Below are positions 26,864 through 33,878 of a DNA stretch of 64,000 nt, in pieces; within the stretch, counting starts at the first letter, position 1; each line of letters opens with the position of its first letter. Location of the stretch: assembly GCF_013315815.1 (NCBI RefSeq), contig NZ_CP046051.1:558001-622000 (forward strand), read 5' to 3'. The notes under the pieces were generated by a model. That model saw only the letters and a list, made by a program, of their open reading frames with translations, was not told the origin of the DNA and did no database searches. This stretch comes from Caproicibacterium lactatifermentans (lineage in GTDB: Bacteria > Bacillota > Clostridia > Oscillospirales > Acutalibacteraceae). The position numbers and the translations under genes are program-made.

Positions 26864-29005
26864 ATGGTCGAAGATATTAAAAAAGGAATATTGGAGGCTC
26901 TGCAGAGTGCGGGGGAGGACCTGTCTTCCCGTTTTCTCATGCGGAAACTCGGTATCCCGGAAAAATACAGCACTACTTTTTATACCGCACTGAATCAGCT
27001 GCGCCGCGAAAAAAAGATCAGCGTGAACAGCCGCCATATTGTTCGTCTTCATGGTGACCCTACCCAGCGGATTCCGGCAACCATCGTTTCGCTGTCCCGC
27101 AGCTTTGCGTTTGCCCGGCCGGACGACGGCGGTGACGATATGTTCCTGCATGGCGAAGATTTGCACGATGCCTTTTTGGGTGACTCGGTTGTTTTAGGCA
27201 ATGTCCGTCAAAGCCCCAAAGGCTCCAGCTGTGAAGTGCTGGAAATTACCCAGCGTGCCGGCAATACCGTGAACGGCACGATTGTGCGCAGCCCATATGG
27301 TGTGGAGCTGCACCCGGATGCGGCTATCCGCTTTGATATTCCCATTGCCGACTTTGCACACTGCGGCGCCGAGGTAGGGGACAAGGTGCAGGCGGACATC
27401 AGCCGCCTGCCGCACTCCTCTCGCTTTTCCGCGAAGGTCGTGAAAAATTACGGCCATGCCGACTGCGCCAAGATCTGTGCAGATGCCATTTTGGACGCCA
27501 ACAGCGTGAAGGTTCCGTTTTCACCGGAGGCTCTTGCAGAAGCAGAAGCCATTGGTTCCCGTCCCATTACCGAAGCGGATATGCAGGGACGTGCGGACTA
27601 TCGGGGCTGGCCTATCTGCAGCATTGACAGCGCCAGCGCCAAAGATTTGGACGATGCCATCAGCATTGTGCGTACACCTCAGGGGTACCAGCTGGGTGTT
27701 CATATCGCGGACGTTTCCTATTATGTGCGCCCCGGCACAGCACTGGACGAGGAAGCACGCAAACGCGCCACTTCCGTTTACCTGCCAGACCGTGTTGTCC
27801 CCATGCTGCCGGAAGCTATCAGCAACGGTGTGTGTTCCTTGAATGCCGGCACGGACAAGCTGACATTCTCGGCTGTTATGGACTTTGACAAGGCCGGTAA
27901 AATGACGCATTATGAATTCCATAAATCCATCATTAACAGTAAAGTCCGCGGCGTATATGACGAAGTCAATCAGATTTTTGATGGCACCGCTGGACAGGAT
28001 CTGCTGGACAAATATGCACCGGTGCTGGACAGCCTGGCCGCCGGACGGGAGCTGGCTGGTATCCTGAAAGCCAATGCCCGTGCCAACGGCAACTTTGATA
28101 TTGACAGTTCTGAGTCGGAATTTATACTGGACGAAAAAGGACACTGTATTGATGTTTTGCCGCGGCACACCGGCCCTTCCGAGCAGATGATTGAACAGCT
28201 GATGATTGCCGCGAATCAGGCGGCCGCTAAGCTGGGCCGTGAGCAGCAGCTTCCGTTTGTTTACCGTGTGCATGAAAATCCGGACCCGGACCGTGTGGAT
28301 GCGCTGAAAGATTTGCTGGTGACCATTGGCTTGAATCCGGTGTGCCTGTCACATCCGGCAGACGTAACGGCCAAGGACTTTGCGCAGGTTATGGCACAGG
28401 CAGCCGGTACGCCGCGGGAAAAGGTGGTTTCACACCAGCTGCTGCGCACGATGGCCAAGGCCCGCTATGATACCAAACCGCTGGGGCATTTCGGGTTGGC
28501 TTTGCAGGACTACTGCCACTTTACTTCTCCTATCCGCCGCTATCCGGATACTTCTATTCATCGCATCATGGGTGCCTACCTTGCCGGTGAAGATAAGGCG
28601 AAGATTAAAAAGGAATACACGGATTTCGCGCAGGAATCCGCTAAACATTCCAGCGAGCGTGAAATCTGCGCCATGAACTCTGAACGCAGTGCGGACGACT
28701 GCTTTGCGGCAGAATATATGGCTCAGCATTTGGGCGAGGAGTACGACGGCATTATCAGCGGTGTGACCATGCGCGGCGTATTTGTGGAACTGTCCAACAG
28801 CGTAGAGGGCTTTGTGCCGGTTGCGGACTTTACCGACAAACATTTTGAGTTTGACGGCCGTCTTTCTCAGGTGGACGAGGCTACCCGTGAACGTCTGACC
28901 ATCGGTGACCCGCTGCGGGTTGTCAATGTGGCCGCGGACGTTTCCAGCGGACGCATCGACTTTACACCGGCCGGCTATCATTTGGTTGAAGATAAAAAAG
29001 CATAA
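26864..29005 (+). CDS. rnr: Ribonuclease R
   Basis: A 713-residue 3'-5' exoribonuclease active on structured RNA and in stalled-ribosome rescue with SmpB-tmRNA. Order: N-terminal winged helix (about 1-65), cold-shock domains CSD1/CSD2 (about 70-225), RNB catalytic domain beginning WPICSIDSASAKDLDDAISI near residue 250 with the Asp cluster that holds magnesium, and a C-terminal S1 domain (YDGIISGVTMRGVFVEL). A highly basic tail, common in RNase R, is almost absent (ends EDKKA). GGAGG precedes the ATG. Confidence 0.96.
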   Translation: MVEDIKKGILEALQSAGEDLSSRFLMRKLGIPEKYSTTFYTALNQLRREKKISVNSRHIVRLHGDPTQRIPATIVSLSRSFAFARPDDGGDDMFLHGEDLHDAFLGDSVVLGNVRQSPKGSSCEVLEITQRAGNTVNGTIVRSPYGVELHPDAAIRFDIPIADFAHCGAEVGDKVQADISRLPHSSRFSAKVVKNYGHADCAKICADAILDANSVKVPFSPEALAEAEAIGSRPITEADMQGRADYRGWPICSIDSASAKDLDDAISIVRTPQGYQLGVHIADVSYYVRPGTALDEEARKRATSVYLPDRVVPMLPEAISNGVCSLNAGTDKLTFSAVMDFDKAGKMTHYEFHKSIINSKVRGVYDEVNQIFDGTAGQDLLDKYAPVLDSLAAGRELAGILKANARANGNFDIDSSESEFILDEKGHCIDVLPRHTGPSEQMIEQLMIAANQAAAKLGREQQLPFVYRVHENPDPDRVDALKDLLVTIGLNPVCLSHPADVTAKDFAQVMAQAAGTPREKVVSHQLLRTMAKARYDTKPLGHFGLALQDYCHFTSPIRRYPDTSIHRIMGAYLAGEDKAKIKKEYTDFAQESAKHSSEREICAMNSERSADDCFAAEYMAQHLGEEYDGIISGVTMRGVFVELSNSVEGFVPVADFTDKHFEFDGRLSQVDEATRERLTIGDPLRVVNVAADVSSGRIDFTPAGYHLVEDKKA

Positions 29006-29008
29006 TCT

Positions 29009-29048
29009 GTCCCTCATCCCCATATTCTGTAAGCAGGGGGTGAGGGAC
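29009..29048 (+). promoter_or_regulatory. Stable hairpin over the likely bofA start codon
   Basis: Thirteen paired positions: 29009-29021 with 29036-29048 (one G-T pair), 14-base loop. No T-run follows, so it is not a standard terminator. The proposed GTG start of bofA (29040-29042) is in the 3' arm. Confidence 0.55.
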
Positions 29049-29300
29049 ATTCTGTTTGCAGGGATTCTTTTGGCAGCTTTTTTGTTCTGTGCAGCGATGC
29101 TGGCCGCCGGACACAGTCCGCACCCCTTCGCAGGGGCCGCGGGCAGTGTCATAGCGGGACTGGCGGCGCTGTTAGTGGTCAATCTGGCGGGTGGGCTGAC
29201 CGGCGTTACGCTGCCGGTCAGTCCGCTGGTTGTGGGTGCTTCCGCATTCCTGGGTATTCCGGGAGTCACCACACTGCTTCTGTTGAACCTGTTTTTTTGA
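29040..29300 (+). CDS. bofA: Pro-sigmaK processing inhibitor BofA-like protein
   Basis: An 86-residue membrane protein. In Bacillus, BofA holds SpoIVFB inactive until late sporulation; Clostridial homologues are common even where that pathway is reduced. The C-terminal signature is clear: VNLAGGLTGVTLPVSPLVVGASAFLGIPGVTTLLLLNLFF read in parts as LTGVTLPVSPL and FLGIPGVTTLLLLNLFF, with two to three hydrophobic helices. The family is usually about 87 residues, which fits a GTG start at 29040; ATG 29097 and TTG near 29067 are alternatives, and no good ribosome site is seen. The GTG is inside a strong hairpin just after rnr. Confidence 0.8.
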   Translation: MRDILFAGILLAAFLFCAAMLAAGHSPHPFAGAAGSVIAGLAALLVVNLAGGLTGVTLPVSPLVVGASAFLGIPGVTTLLLLNLFF

Positions 29301-29322
29301 TAGCAGGCAAAAATAAGGTGTG

Positions 29323-29365
29323 AAAAAGGTACGGCTGACGTTTGCCTTGTCAGCTGTACCTTTTT
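29323..29365. terminator. Bidirectional terminator between bofA and the DUF4364 gene
   Basis: AAAAAGGTAC-GGCTGAC (29323-29339) pairs with GTCAGC-T-GTACCTTTTT (29349-29365). Confidence 0.88.
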
Positions 29366-29386
29366 ATTTTGCAAAGAGTTTGTCTG

Positions 29387-29965
29387 TCAGTGCCAGTCCT
29401 TAACCAGTGTCGCCGCAGCGTCATGGTCATCAATCAGCAGGGCCAGCAGCATTTGATATACCCGCTCCGGCGATGCCTGAAAGTTGTTCTGAATGAGTTC
29501 TGCCTGCCGCTTTTCCGGTACCGCCAAAGTAAAGGACATCAGGTCCCCTTTGCCGCCGGAAATGTGACAGTATACCTGATAGCCCTGTCCGCATTTCGTA
29601 ATTTCAACAGCGTTTTCACGTTTGCGGCGCGCCTGTGCAAGCAAACTGACGGCGGCCTTCACGGCCTTATCCCGTACGGAAATAGGCAGTGCCGTGTCCA
29701 GCTGGCAGGCAATCTCATGTGCCTGTGCGCTGGCAATATAGCAGCCGTCCTGCAACAGCAGGTTGCCGTTTTCGGTCAGTTCCTGCAGGGCATCGGTTAC
29801 TTCAAAGTAGTTTGCAAGGCCCATGCCCTGCACGCACTGCAGAATATCATCCCTGGAAAGAGGCGCGTTGACACTGGAAAGTAGGTAGCACAGCAGGATT
29901 CGGATTTCTTCTCTGGTGCGCAGACCACCGGGTTCTACGCCTGCGGTAAAAGCGTCATAAGCCAT
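29387..29965 (-). CDS. DUF4364 family protein, probable winged-helix regulator
   Basis: A 192-residue cytoplasmic protein. The N-terminal half (TREEIRILLCYLLSSVNAPLSRDDILQCV in part, then FEVTDALQELTENGNL) has the pattern of a winged helix-turn-helix; the C-terminal half is an alpha/beta domain with VEITKCGQGYQVYCHI. This matches DUF4364 proteins, found mostly in Clostridia and without a known target. ATG 29965 is chosen because GGAGG is 10 bases upstream; the GTG at 29974 is only one base from it. Shares a promoter-free gap with the XRE regulator gene upstream. Confidence 0.8.
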   Translation of the reverse strand: MAYDAFTAGVEPGGLRTREEIRILLCYLLSSVNAPLSRDDILQCVQGMGLANYFEVTDALQELTENGNLLLQDGCYIASAQAHEIACQLDTALPISVRDKAVKAAVSLLAQARRKRENAVEITKCGQGYQVYCHISGGKGDLMSFTLAVPEKRQAELIQNNFQASPERVYQMLLALLIDDHDAAATLVKDWH

Positions 29966-30050
29966 ACCGGCCACACCTCCATTTGTTTCATTCTAACACA
30001 AATATCGGCGACTGTGCAACTGAACCGGGTATTCTTTCTGAAAAAGACGG

Positions 30051-30434
30051 CTAAGAATTCTTTGTGTGCAGCAGCTCCATAATTTTTCCCCGGGTTTCCT
30101 GATTGGCCAGCCGGTACATGGCAATCAGCTGTCGTTCCTCTGGACAGAGGTCGTAGATGTGGGATTTATTATGGTCAAGGTCGGCAAATACGCCTGGAGC
30201 AGAGTCGGAAAACTGCGGCGGCGCTTCTTCATTGCCAAACAAATCAGACAGCGGCACATGGTAAACGTCGGCGAGCTTTTTCAGGGTGGAAAGCGGCGGT
30301 GTGCTGCGGCTGGTTTCATAGTAGGCATAGGTGGAACGGTCAATTTGCAGGATAGAACTGATGTCCTGCTGGGTATATCCCCATTTTGCCCGCAGAGTGC
30401 GCAGACGTTTGCCCAGGCTTGTGCGCAGGTCCAT
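30051..30434 (-). CDS. XRE-family helix-turn-helix regulator
   Basis: A 127-residue DNA-binding protein. Residues 5-62 are a lambda-Cro-type HTH: LGKRLRTLRAKWGYTQQDISS, RSTYAYYETSRSTPPLSTLKKLADVY in parts, ending VPLSDLFG. The C-terminal 50 residues include an acidic linker and EERQLIAMYRLANQETRGKIMELL, a helical tail seen in Clostridial regulators of this size. Ribosome site AAAGGGGGAA precedes the ATG. It is divergent from the zinc-ribbon gene across a 273-base region and could regulate it. Target unknown. Confidence 0.85.
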   Translation of the reverse strand: MDLRTSLGKRLRTLRAKWGYTQQDISSILQIDRSTYAYYETSRSTPPLSTLKKLADVYHVPLSDLFGNEEAPPQFSDSAPGVFADLDHNKSHIYDLCPEERQLIAMYRLANQETRGKIMELLHTKNS

Positions 30435-30538
30435 TTTCCAGTTCCCCCTTTCTATTAGTGTATACTGATTGTAGAATAAAAATGGTTGGGATTCATGATT
30501 TTGTGAACAGATATCACATAATAAAAAATTTATACAGG

Positions 30539-30583
30539 GAGGAAATAAGAGAAATTTGTTTCCATAAACTGACTTATTTCCCT
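30539..30583. promoter_or_regulatory. Inverted repeat between the XRE regulator and its divergent neighbour
   Basis: GGAAATAAG (30541-30549) and CTTATTTCC (30573-30581) form a perfect 9-bp inverted repeat, 23 bases apart, inside an AT-rich stretch about 50 bases upstream of the 30631 promoter. It could be an operator or a hairpin. Confidence 0.35.
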
Positions 30584-30630
30584 CGGTGGAAAAATTTCGC
30601 TTATTGGTGTCGGGCCCCTGTGTTTTATGC

Positions 30631-30659
30631 TTGTGAAGCAGTAAAAATCATGGTATGAT
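30631..30659 (+). promoter_or_regulatory. Extended -10 promoter of the zinc-ribbon gene
   Basis: TTGTGA (30631-30636), a 17-bp spacer and TATGAT (30654-30659) with TGG directly before it; 48 bases before the ATG. Confidence 0.65.
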
Positions 30660-30707
30660 AAATCCATCCATTCTTTTGGTCATTACATCGGGAAAGGAGA
30701 AAAAGCA

Positions 30708-31196
30708 ATGCTGTATTGTCCGAAATGTCAGGTTCTATGTGAAGATCAGTGCCCGCTTTGCGGCAACCGGTATCTTCTGGACCCGCAGGAGGAGGACCCT
30801 GTGCGTCTGGCAACGGCGGAGAATCCGCAGGCCGGTCAGCTGGAACAGCTGCTGCAGGCGCGGAGCATTCCCTATGAAAAGCGCGCGGCGCTTTCTGCCG
30901 GAACACAGCAGGCCTTTAATTTTTATGTGCCTTTCTGCCGGAGCGAAGAGGGAAAACAGGCGGCTGCCGTTGTTTTTCCCAGTACGCCGACGGTGTCCAC
31001 ACCGGATGCAGAACAAAAGGACAAGGCTGACAAACCGCGGACTTACCGTGTAAAGGGCGAGGAGTTTGAAGTCATGCCGCGCAAAAAGCGGATATTTTGG
31101 CGGGCTTTTTCCGTTGTCCTGTTTCTGCTTCTCATTTTTATAGTCGTTTTTGTCACCGACCAGGCGGCCGGTTGGGTAAAAGGCCTGTTTTCCTAA
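30708..31196 (+). CDS. Membrane-anchored zinc-ribbon protein, function unknown
   Basis: A 162-residue protein. The N-terminus has two CxxC-type pairs, YCPKCQ and CPLCGN, with a further cysteine between them, suggesting one zinc ribbon in residues 1-20. A middle section (about 40-80: LLQARSIPYEKR...FNFYVPF) resembles DUF2007-type signal-transducing modules. Residues 125-150 are a single C-terminal transmembrane helix preceded by RKKR, so the bulk should face the cytoplasm. No function can be assigned. It precedes metY by 65 bases and may share its transcript. Confidence 0.75.
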   Translation: MLYCPKCQVLCEDQCPLCGNRYLLDPQEEDPVRLATAENPQAGQLEQLLQARSIPYEKRAALSAGTQQAFNFYVPFCRSEEGKQAAAVVFPSTPTVSTPDAEQKDKADKPRTYRVKGEEFEVMPRKKRIFWRAFSVVLFLLLIFIVVFVTDQAAGWVKGLFS

Positions 31197-31261
31197 TACA
31201 GCCGAATAGGCCGTTTTTCTTTTGCCACAGTATCTTTTTAAAATAGCAAGGAGTGTATACA

Positions 31262-32548
31262 ATGGGACCGAATTATCAGCCGGATACGCTGTGTATCCAT
31301 GCAGGCTATTCCCCAAAGAACGGAGAACCGCGCGTTGTGCCAATCGTGCAGAGCACGACTTTCCGCTACACCACCGCTGAGGCGATGGGACGCCTTTTTA
31401 ATCTAGAAGACAGCGGACATTTTTATACCCGTATCTCCAACCCAACAACAGAAGCAGTGGAAAAAAAGATAGCGGAACTGGAGGGCGGCGTTGGCTGTGT
31501 GGCAACCTCCTCCGGTATGGCGGCCATTTTCCTTTCGGTACTGAATATCTGCAAGGCCGGTGACCATGTGGTCAGTTCCAGTGCGGTTTACGGCGGTGCC
31601 TTTAATCTGTTTAATAAGACGATGCGTGATATGGGGATTGATTTTACCTTTGTTCCGCCGGATGTCACAGAAGAACAGCTGGAGGCTGCTATGCAGTCCA
31701 ACACTCGTGCAGTTTATTGTGAAACGCTTTCCAACCCGTCGCTGGTCGTTACGGATTTGGAGCTATTTGCAAAGGTAGCACACGCACATGGTGTGCCGCT
31801 GATTGTGGACAACACCTTCCCAACGCCTATTAACTGCCGCCCGTTTACCTTTGGCGCGGATATTGTGGTTCATTCCACGACAAAATATATGGACGGTCAT
31901 GCCGTGCAGATGGGCGGAGCCATTGTGGACAGTGGAAAATTTGACTGGACAAACGGCAAATTCCCCATGCTGACAGAACCGGATGAGTCTTACCATGGAT
32001 TGATATACACCAAGGCATTCGGAAAAGCGGCGTACATTACAAAGGCCCGCACCCATCTGCTGCGGGATATTGGCTGTCAGCCCGCACCGGAAAATTCGTT
32101 CCTTTTGAACCTTGGGCTGGAAACACTGGCACTGCGTATGGAGCGTCACTGCTCCAACGCTCAGAAGATTGCCGAGTTCCTGGACCAGGATGACCGTATC
32201 AGCTGGGTGAACTATCCGGGACTAAAGGACAGCCCGTACCATACGCTGGCACAGAAATATCTGCCGCATGGCAGCTGCGGCGTTATTTCGTTTGGCGTAA
32301 AGGGCGGCAGAGCTGCTGCTACAAAATTTATGGAGTCTCTGCAGCTGGCCTCTATGGTGGTGCATGTGGCAGACCTGCGCACCTGTGTGCTACATCCGGC
32401 CAGCACCACACACCGTCAGCTGACAGATGAGCAGCTGGCAGAAAACGGAATCAGCCCGGATATGATTCGTATGTCTGTTGGTATTGAAAATGTGCAGGAT
32501 ATTCTTGCGGATATCCAGCAGGCACTGGAAAAGGTGCAGCAGAAATAA
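31262..32548 (+). CDS. metY: O-acetylhomoserine sulfhydrylase/aminocarboxypropyltransferase
   Basis: A 428-residue PLP enzyme of the Cys/Met metabolism class that makes homocysteine (or cysteine) from O-acetylhomoserine (or O-acetylserine) and sulfide. Seen: TLCIHAGY, PIVQSTTFRY, HFYTRISNPTTEAVEKKIAELEGG in part, SSGMAAIFLS, and the PLP-lysine motif VVHSTTKYMDGH. The long region between about residues 235 and 270, and the C-terminal ASTTHRQLTDEQL...IRMSVGIEN are typical of MetY rather than MetB/MetC. ATG 31262 follows AAGGAG by 8 bases. No SAM riboswitch or T-box is visible in the 65-base gap upstream. Confidence 0.92.
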   Translation: MGPNYQPDTLCIHAGYSPKNGEPRVVPIVQSTTFRYTTAEAMGRLFNLEDSGHFYTRISNPTTEAVEKKIAELEGGVGCVATSSGMAAIFLSVLNICKAGDHVVSSSAVYGGAFNLFNKTMRDMGIDFTFVPPDVTEEQLEAAMQSNTRAVYCETLSNPSLVVTDLELFAKVAHAHGVPLIVDNTFPTPINCRPFTFGADIVVHSTTKYMDGHAVQMGGAIVDSGKFDWTNGKFPMLTEPDESYHGLIYTKAFGKAAYITKARTHLLRDIGCQPAPENSFLLNLGLETLALRMERHCSNAQKIAEFLDQDDRISWVNYPGLKDSPYHTLAQKYLPHGSCGVISFGVKGGRAAATKFMESLQLASMVVHVADLRTCVLHPASTTHRQLTDEQLAENGISPDMIRMSVGIENVQDILADIQQALEKVQQK

Positions 32549-32575
32549 TCCCGCGGCGGGAAAGGAATCAAAGCC

Positions 32576-33196
32576 TTGCAGAAAAAAGGAAAAAAAACAG
32601 ATATTTTAGACTTATACGAGGAAACAGTTTATGCACAGGACAACTGGGAAAAAACACCGACGGCGGTATATGAACAGCGCGGCATGCCGATAGCAGATAT
32701 CACGGTAGGAATCCTTTTGCTGTTCAGTGCGGTAACGGCTCTGGCGATGGGGCACGCGTACTGGTATTTGTATCTCCTCTTTTACGGGCTGGGTGCGTTT
32801 GTTTTTCTCATGGGTGTTTTTCATGTGGCCCGCCCCATTCTGCGTCGAGAGGGCAGTGACCTAATCGGTGTCAGCTGCGGCTTTATCCCAAGGGAGCATC
32901 GCCTGCCGCGCACGGCCCTGAGACGCATTATTCCCGAACCTGCGCCGGGTACCAAGCAGTACTCCAAGTTCCTGCGCTATTATGTGGAGCTGTATCCGGT
33001 TTCCGGCAAAAAAATTGATTTGGGGGAGCGCCATCTGAAAGAAGACGCCGCGCTTTCACTGGACGAATATCTGGCGTCCAAAGAAAAGCAGGCTGCCGCC
33101 CCGGAAAAAGCAACACCCATCCGTTCGCTGCTGATTTTGGAGATTGTACTGATTGCAGCTGGACTTGTGGGATTGATTTTTATTTTTAAAATTTAA
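32576..33196 (+). CDS. Membrane protein of unknown function
   Basis: A 206-residue protein with an N-terminal charged cytoplasmic region, two adjacent transmembrane helices (about 40-58 and 65-85), a soluble middle domain (about 95-170; IGVSCGFIPREHRLPRTALRRI, then VELYPVSGKKIDLGERHL, a PH-like beta pattern) and a C-terminal helix (about 182-204). Start is TTG at 32576, 9 bases after AAAGGA, 27 bases behind metY, so it is probably co-transcribed. No family recognised. Membrane PH-domain proteins have a similar build, but that is only a guess. Confidence 0.72.
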   Translation: MQKKGKKTDILDLYEETVYAQDNWEKTPTAVYEQRGMPIADITVGILLLFSAVTALAMGHAYWYLYLLFYGLGAFVFLMGVFHVARPILRREGSDLIGVSCGFIPREHRLPRTALRRIIPEPAPGTKQYSKFLRYYVELYPVSGKKIDLGERHLKEDAALSLDEYLASKEKQAAAPEKATPIRSLLILEIVLIAAGLVGLIFIFKI

Positions 33197-33202
33197 AAAA
33201 TT

Positions 33203-33270
33203 ACCTCCGCCGGATTCCCGTCTGCAATGAATAGATCCCACTGCCGGTGGGTACATTAAACAGCGGAGGT
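33203..33270 (+). promoter_or_regulatory. RNA stem masking the ribosome site of the coat-like gene
   Basis: ACCTCCGC (33203-33210) is perfectly complementary to GCGGAGGT (33263-33270), which contains the GGAGG ribosome site of the gene starting at 33280. A small inner hairpin CCCAC/GTGGG lies at 33238-33252. It would form only if transcription starts before 33203. Confidence 0.5.
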
Positions 33271-33279
33271 GTTAATTTT

Positions 33280-33453
33280 ATGAGCCCAAAGGAATTGTCC
33301 TATGTAGAAGATGCACTGGAACATGAGCAGTTTTTGCAGACACAGTGCGAAAACGCAGCGTCGTCCATGACGGACCCGCAGTTGAAACAGTGCGTAAAGC
33401 AGATGACGAACAAACATCAGCAGACGTTTCAGCAGTTTTTAGGCCTGCTTTAA
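33280..33453 (+). CDS. Small spore-coat-associated (CotF-like) protein
   Basis: A 57-residue, mostly helical hydrophilic protein (LSYVEDALEHEQFLQTQCENA, then QLKQCVKQMTNKHQQTF). This is the pattern of the short protein that often sits immediately before a CotF-family coat protein in Clostridia, with a ferritin-like two-helix pattern. GGAGG is 10 bases before the ATG but is the target of an upstream complementary sequence. The next coat gene starts 14 bases after the stop, so both should be made together during sporulation. Confidence 0.7.
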   Translation: MSPKELSYVEDALEHEQFLQTQCENAASSMTDPQLKQCVKQMTNKHQQTFQQFLGLL

Positions 33454-33466
33454 GGAGGTACGGGAC

Positions 33467-33739
33467 ATGGATGACAAGAATACAATGCAAGAACTGCTTT
33501 CAGCAGAAAAAAATGCCTGTGACCTGTACCTGCACGGCAGCATTGAATCCGGTACGCAGAACGTGAACCAGGCTTTCACCAAGGCACTTCAGGATTCCCT
33601 GACTTTGCAGGGGGACCTGTACAAGAAGATGGCGGATAAGGGCTGGTACACGACACAGCAGGCACCGCAGCAGCAGATGCAGCAGGTAAAACAGAAATAT
33701 AGCAGCCAGAGCCAGAGCCAGAGTCAGAGCCAAGGTTAA
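33467..33739 (+). CDS. Spore coat protein, CotF family
   Basis: A 90-residue protein. Residues 1-62 carry the CotF pattern (LLSAEKNACDLYLHGSIES, then FTKALQDSLTLQGDLYKKMADKGWY), and the tail is a Gln/Ser-rich stretch with a run of SQ dipeptides. CotF proteins are inner-coat components of the endospore. AAGGAGG lies before the ATG. A UUCG-capped terminator follows. With the upstream gene it forms a two-gene sporulation unit. Confidence 0.85.
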   Translation: MDDKNTMQELLSAEKNACDLYLHGSIESGTQNVNQAFTKALQDSLTLQGDLYKKMADKGWYTTQQAPQQQMQQVKQKYSSQSQSQSQSQG

Positions 33740-33754
33740 TATCCTCTGGCCGGT

Positions 33755-33783
33755 CCGCAGACTTTCGAGTCTGCGGATTTTTT
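33755..33783 (+). terminator. Intrinsic terminator of the coat operon
   Basis: CCGCAGACT (33755-33763), TTCG tetraloop, AGTCTGCGG (33768-33776), then ATTTTTT. Confidence 0.92.
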
Positions 33784-33813
33784 ATGTTCGGCGGTTCCTT
33801 TTTCTTTTACGGT

Positions 33814-33840
33814 ACATCTTTTTCCTTTTCGCATATTCTA
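33814..33840 (+). promoter_or_regulatory. Possible mother-cell (sigma-K-like) promoter of asnB
   Basis: AC at 33814-33815, 16 bases, then CATATTCTA (33832-33840), which fits the AC-N16-CATAnnnTA pattern known for sigma-K in Bacillus. The motif is short, so chance is possible. Confidence 0.3.
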
Positions 33841-33878
33841 AGAAAGAACAAGTGCGTAAGTGAAAGGAGCCAGGTTTT

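Noticed and set aside
31197..31261. Possible SAM riboswitch or T-box before metY
   Set aside because: The gap is only 65 bases and shows no conserved core or terminator.
33707..33735. Short direct repeats suggesting a CRISPR or a hypermutable tract
   Set aside because: They are simple (SQ)n codon repeats inside the coat protein gene; no spacers or repeat-spacer periodicity.
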